The notes beneath the pieces were generated by a model. The model worked only from the letters and a program-made list of their open reading frames with translations, was not told the origin of the DNA and ran no database searches. A DNA stretch of 8,692 nt from positions 8,797-17,488 of the forward strand of contig MHFC01000024.1 in the NCBI GenBank assembly GCA_001804025.1. Reading direction: 5' to 3'. This DNA is from Omnitrophica bacterium GWA2_52_8 (GTDB lineage Bacteria; Omnitrophota; Omnitrophia; Omnitrophales; Aquincolibacteriaceae). Each line of letters opens with the position of its first letter. Within the stretch, counting starts at the first letter, position 1. Positions 6,276-8,692 of the stretch are shown piece by piece. The translations under genes were made by a program, and so were the position numbers.

Positions 6276-7292
6276 TTAATTCTTCCGGGCAACAATCCAG
6301 AGATGGGAGGAGAGCTTGTGTGCCGCAAGAAACTCCTGAAACTTTGCGCCGGCCTCTTCCCATCTTTCGATCAGGATCTGCCGGATAAAAGGCTGTCCGG
6401 AAACATCCAGCTCTCCGTCGATGACTTTGTTTCTTACAAGCTCTGCATCCAGCTGCCCCGGGGTAGCCGTCTCCAAAACTGAAAACCCTTCCTTTTTCAA
6501 AAGCAGCTCGAGTGACTCAGGATTAAAGTAATTCAAATGCTCATAACACACCGTTTTTGATAAGGTCCCGAGCATTTGGACATCAAACCCTTTCCCGTTG
6601 GGGCAGGTCAGGAGCAAAATGCCTCCGGGCGTTAGAAGCTCGCGGCAGCTCGCCACAAAGCCCCTCGGGGAAAAAACATGCTCAATCACTTCAAAACTTG
6701 CGACCACGTTGAAGGCATTCTTAAGAGACACTTTTTCCAAAGGCGACTCGATCACTTCAAAACCTTTTTTACGGCAGGCGGCGGCAAGATCAGGCGTTTG
6801 TTCCAATCCCACGATTCTTTTGAAATAGTTCCTGGATTTCAATTCCTCGCAAAAGGTTCCGAAAGCCGCGCCGATTTCCAAAACTGAATCTTTCCGGACA
6901 TTGAACTTGTCACAGAATGAAAGAAGACGGTCGACGCGCGGCACGTACATCTTGGCCCGCCTCTTTTCTTCGGAGGCCGGGTAAATGAATTTGTTCCAGT
7001 AAGCATAGACTTCCGATTCCCGGTACATTTGTTCCAGCACATCCGGCGACGGGCGCGGACTGATATAAAGCGTAGCGCATTGAGCGCAGGTGACGTAATC
7101 CAAACCGTATTTCTGATAGGTCTTCTTGAACCGGGCCTCTTCGCAGGCAGGGCACGGCACCTCGACGAATTCTTTCCGGCGCAGCAGCAGCCGCCCCACA
7201 TCACACAGTTTCAGCGCCGCCTGTTCATCAATTAAATGCGCCGGCCGGATGTCGTTCTCAGAAAAGGTATTTGCTGCTTTTGTGCTTTTCAT
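6276..7292 (-). CDS. Class I SAM-dependent methyltransferase with N-terminal Cys4 zinc-ribbon-like domain
   Basis: The protein has 338 residues. An N-terminal segment carries two CxxC pairs (Cys47/50 in CPAC, Cys69/72 in CAQC), a likely zinc-ribbon. The SAM fold follows. Motif I is VLEIGAAFGTF (137-147). An acidic residue ends the next strand in IVGLEQTP (160-167). VVASFEVIEHVFSP (196-209) is the family's conserved strand with Glu and His, and LTPGGILLLTCPN (220-232) follows. This fits Methyltransf_23/UbiE-like enzymes common in sugar and lipid clusters. Methylation of a sugar in this glycan is the natural inference, but N-, O- or C-methylation cannot be decided. The ATG at 7292 is preferred over the GTG at 7301; neither has a strong ribosome site. 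It starts 15 bases after the amidotransferase stop and ends 8 bases before the next gene, so translation is probably coupled along the run. Confidence 0.85.
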   Translation of the reverse strand: MKSTKAANTFSENDIRPAHLIDEQAALKLCDVGRLLLRRKEFVEVPCPACEEARFKKTYQKYGLDYVTCAQCATLYISPRPSPDVLEQMYRESEVYAYWNKFIYPASEEKRRAKMYVPRVDRLLSFCDKFNVRKDSVLEIGAAFGTFCEELKSRNYFKRIVGLEQTPDLAAACRKKGFEVIESPLEKVSLKNAFNVVASFEVIEHVFSPRGFVASCRELLTPGGILLLTCPNGKGFDVQMLGTLSKTVCYEHLNYFNPESLELLLKKEGFSVLETATPGQLDAELVRNKVIDGELDVSGQPFIRQILIERWEEAGAKFQEFLAAHKLSSHLWIVARKN

Positions 7293-7307
7293 GCGATCCA
7301 CTCTTTC

Positions 7308-8501
7308 TTAGACGCGTTCCGCAGCGTCCCAAATGTTGTCTTTGACCCACTTCCCGTTTTCCCGCCACCATACGCGCTTATCCCGGAAACCGTCCGCAAT
7401 CCGGTCAAACTCCTCTTCGGACATATGGACATAATCAAGCCATCGGGAGAGATCCCGCGGCTTCACCGAATCCATCCGCCGGACGATTTCCACCCCCTGC
7501 TCCCGGGTCATGTGCCCGGCGCGAATATCTTTAGACGTATGATCCGTGGCCCGGCCATAGCCAAACTTGATGTATTTCATGTAATCATGAATACCGTTCT
7601 CATGCATGTCATCAAGATTTGAGAAGCGCCGGTACGTCCGCTCGAACGGTTGTTCGGATTTTTCAAAACCAAAATCTTTCACCATCGCTTCGCCGTGAAT
7701 ATTTTCATCCCAGTAGACATAATTTCCGAGAAAAATCTGCCGTACTCCGACCTTTTCAATCTCATCGTCCGGCGGATACATGGCCCAAAGCATCTCCTGT
7801 TTTGTAAGTCCCTCCACACCGACAAAGTCCTTCCAATCGAGGCCATGCTGGCTATGCTCCAGGCGGCTGCGGGCATTTTTCTCGATCAGATCTTTGAGCG
7901 AATGCTGCCCTCCGAGGTGGGTGGGCCCATGCTCTCCCCAAATCATCAGAGGGACTTTCTGTTTCACGGCCGCCTGGACCGGATAGGTGGCGATCCCGCA
8001 GTGCGCGTGCCAATTCATGTCCCCATGAAGTTTGAAACCGGCCACATTCAGTTTGACCAGAGCCTGAATGGAGGGCGTAAAAAAAATGTGATCCACTCCA
8101 AAAACCTTGCGCATATTGATCAGGTTCCGCATTCCTTCCGGCATGTAATTATTGCCGTGATACGTCACCAGCAGCGGATTCATTTTATAGACGTTCTTGA
8201 TCACGTGGGTCTGGAAGTAGCTGTCCTTACCTCCGCTGACGGGGATCATGCAGTCATAATTCGATCCGTCCCTGGAACGAAACTCTTCCAGAATCTCCCG
8301 CAGCATCTCCCCCCGTTCTTCCCAGTCGATTTTTGGCTTTTCGCTGTTGACCCGGCAGCCGGAACAAACACCGTCATCCCCTAAAGTCAGGAAAACCGCC
8401 CGTTCAGGATAGGTGCAACGTTTGCAATAGCGCATTTGGGGGGGGCGCGGGGTATGATCAGGCAGGCTGCCGGCACTCAAGGATTCTTGTGAAGGGGTCA
8501 T
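7308..8501 (-). CDS. N-acetyl sugar amidotransferase, WbpG/PseA family
   Basis: The protein has 397 residues from the ATG at 8501. Two Cys pairs (CKRC at 26-29, CSGC at 46-49) begin the domain and probably bind zinc. The PP-loop ATP-binding motif PVSGGKDSYF (87-96) follows. HAHCGIATYP (165-174) and WGEHGPTHLGG (188-198) match conserved blocks of the family. In known systems the enzyme uses ATP to activate an N-acetyl group and, with ammonia supplied through HisH- and HisF-like partners, forms an acetamidino sugar (Pseudomonas WbpG; Campylobacter PseA with pseudaminic acid derivatives). The HisF-like gene ends just upstream. An alternative ATG at 8519, 2 bases after that gene's stop, adds six residues but has no ribosome site, whereas GAGGAG (8505-8510) precedes 8501. 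Even so, about 22 residues precede MRYCKRC, where I recall many homologues starting. The sugar substrate cannot be read from the sequence. Confidence 0.92.
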   Translation of the reverse strand: MTPSQESLSAGSLPDHTPRPPQMRYCKRCTYPERAVFLTLGDDGVCSGCRVNSEKPKIDWEERGEMLREILEEFRSRDGSNYDCMIPVSGGKDSYFQTHVIKNVYKMNPLLVTYHGNNYMPEGMRNLINMRKVFGVDHIFFTPSIQALVKLNVAGFKLHGDMNWHAHCGIATYPVQAAVKQKVPLMIWGEHGPTHLGGQHSLKDLIEKNARSRLEHSQHGLDWKDFVGVEGLTKQEMLWAMYPPDDEIEKVGVRQIFLGNYVYWDENIHGEAMVKDFGFEKSEQPFERTYRRFSNLDDMHENGIHDYMKYIKFGYGRATDHTSKDIRAGHMTREQGVEIVRRMDSVKPRDLSRWLDYVHMSEEEFDRIADGFRDKRVWWRENGKWVKDNIWDAAERV

Positions 8502-8504
8502 AGG

Positions 8505-8510
8505 CTCCTC
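8505..8510 (-). promoter_or_regulatory. Ribosome binding site (GAGGAG) of the amidotransferase gene
   Basis: GAGGAG on the minus strand ends 3 bases before the ATG at 8501; taking GAGG alone the spacing is 5. It lies within the 20-base gap after the HisF-like gene's stop and favours the 8501 start over 8519. Confidence 0.45.
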
Positions 8511-8521
8511 GTTTGGCATGA

Positions 8522-8692
8522 TTAATTTTTGATGTTCTCATACGGCATGCGCACATTGACTCCCGCTTTTGCCATATGTTTTTTTGCACTTTTGTAACTC
8601 ATCTCCGTAAAATGAAAAATATTGGCGGCTGAAACGGCAGAAGCGCCGCCCATTTCAACGCCCTCCACAAAGTCCTGAAACCGTCCGACGCC
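8522..8692 (-). CDS. HisF-like imidazole glycerol phosphate synthase subunit, C-terminal end only
   Basis: Fifty-six codons and a TAA (8522-8524) are in the window; the rest lies beyond the right edge. The visible part begins GVGRFQDFVEG, continues with ASAVSAANIFHFTE and ends near AGVNVRMPYE. It matches the last beta-alpha units of the HisF barrel. In HisF this segment reads GAGKxEHFxEA, then ADAALAAS-x-FHF, then G-x-x-VR at the end. HisF normally makes the imidazole ring of histidine precursors using ammonia from HisH. Paralogues beside WbpG/PseA-type genes instead pass ammonia to a sugar amidotransferase. The immediate downstream amidotransferase gene strongly suggests that second role. 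The barrel catalytic Asp residues are not in view, so whether the true HisF chemistry is retained cannot be judged here. Confidence 0.85.
   Translation of the reverse strand, partial: GVGRFQDFVEGVEMGGASAVSAANIFHFTEMSYKSAKKHMAKAGVNVRMPYENIKN

Noticed and set aside
6268..6363. Upstream in-frame ATG extending the large transferase by 32 residues
   Set aside because: The added Arg/Cys-rich segment lies over the methyltransferase 3' end in another frame, and 6267 gives a clean 8-base gap.
7650..8384. Plus-strand open frame of 244 codons
   Set aside because: It lies wholly antisense to the amidotransferase, whose frame has clear family motifs; the antisense product is His/Pro-rich without recognisable domains or a ribosome site.
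8437..8452. G-rich run on the plus strand, possible quadruplex or slippage site
   Set aside because: It lies in the Pro-codon region of the amidotransferase N-terminus; codon composition explains it and no further G-runs are regularly spaced.

Overview
The window reads as a chromosomal envelope and surface-polysaccharide region of a bacterium with a Gram-negative type envelope. The signs are a lipoprotein M48 protease of the outer-membrane LoiP type, a Wzx-like flippase, a lipid-linked-sugar type GT-C glycosyltransferase, and genes for a modified sugar. No ribosomal or other phylogenetic marker is present, so I do not name a phylum. The mixed, modest similarities fit an uncultured environmental lineage.

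Layout. (1) 1-1204, minus: the N-terminal 401 codons of a polytopic GT-C/GT39-like membrane glycosyltransferase, running off the left edge. (2) 1205-1379: a divergent promoter region with a very good sigma70-type promoter for the minus gene and a weaker -10 element for the plus gene. (3) 1380-2748, plus: a two-gene unit. The first gene encodes a membrane-anchored protein with the jelly-roll-like domain known from GH32-type and planctomycete secreted proteins. The second, overlapping it by 8 bases, encodes an M48 zinc metalloprotease lipoprotein. (4) 2754-8692, minus: a tight five-gene run converging on the plus unit with a 5-base gap. In transcription order it holds the C-terminus of a HisF-like synthase (cut by the right edge), an N-acetyl sugar amidotransferase (WbpG/PseA family), a SAM methyltransferase with a Cys4 zinc-ribbon-like N-terminus, a large GT-B-like transferase, and a flippase.

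How the genes work together (inference). In known pathways the amidotransferase, with a HisF-like and a HisH-like partner, converts an N-acetyl group of a nucleotide sugar into an acetamidino group. The methyltransferase and the GT-B-like enzyme would modify and transfer sugars, and the flippase would move the lipid-linked product across the inner membrane. The GT-C enzyme, on a separate transcript, could add sugars from a polyprenyl-linked donor on the outer face. The HisH-like partner is not in the window and should lie just beyond the right edge.

No tRNA, rRNA, CRISPR array, insertion sequence or recombinase is visible. The five-gene run has no promoter of its own in view, so its transcription probably starts upstream of the right edge.
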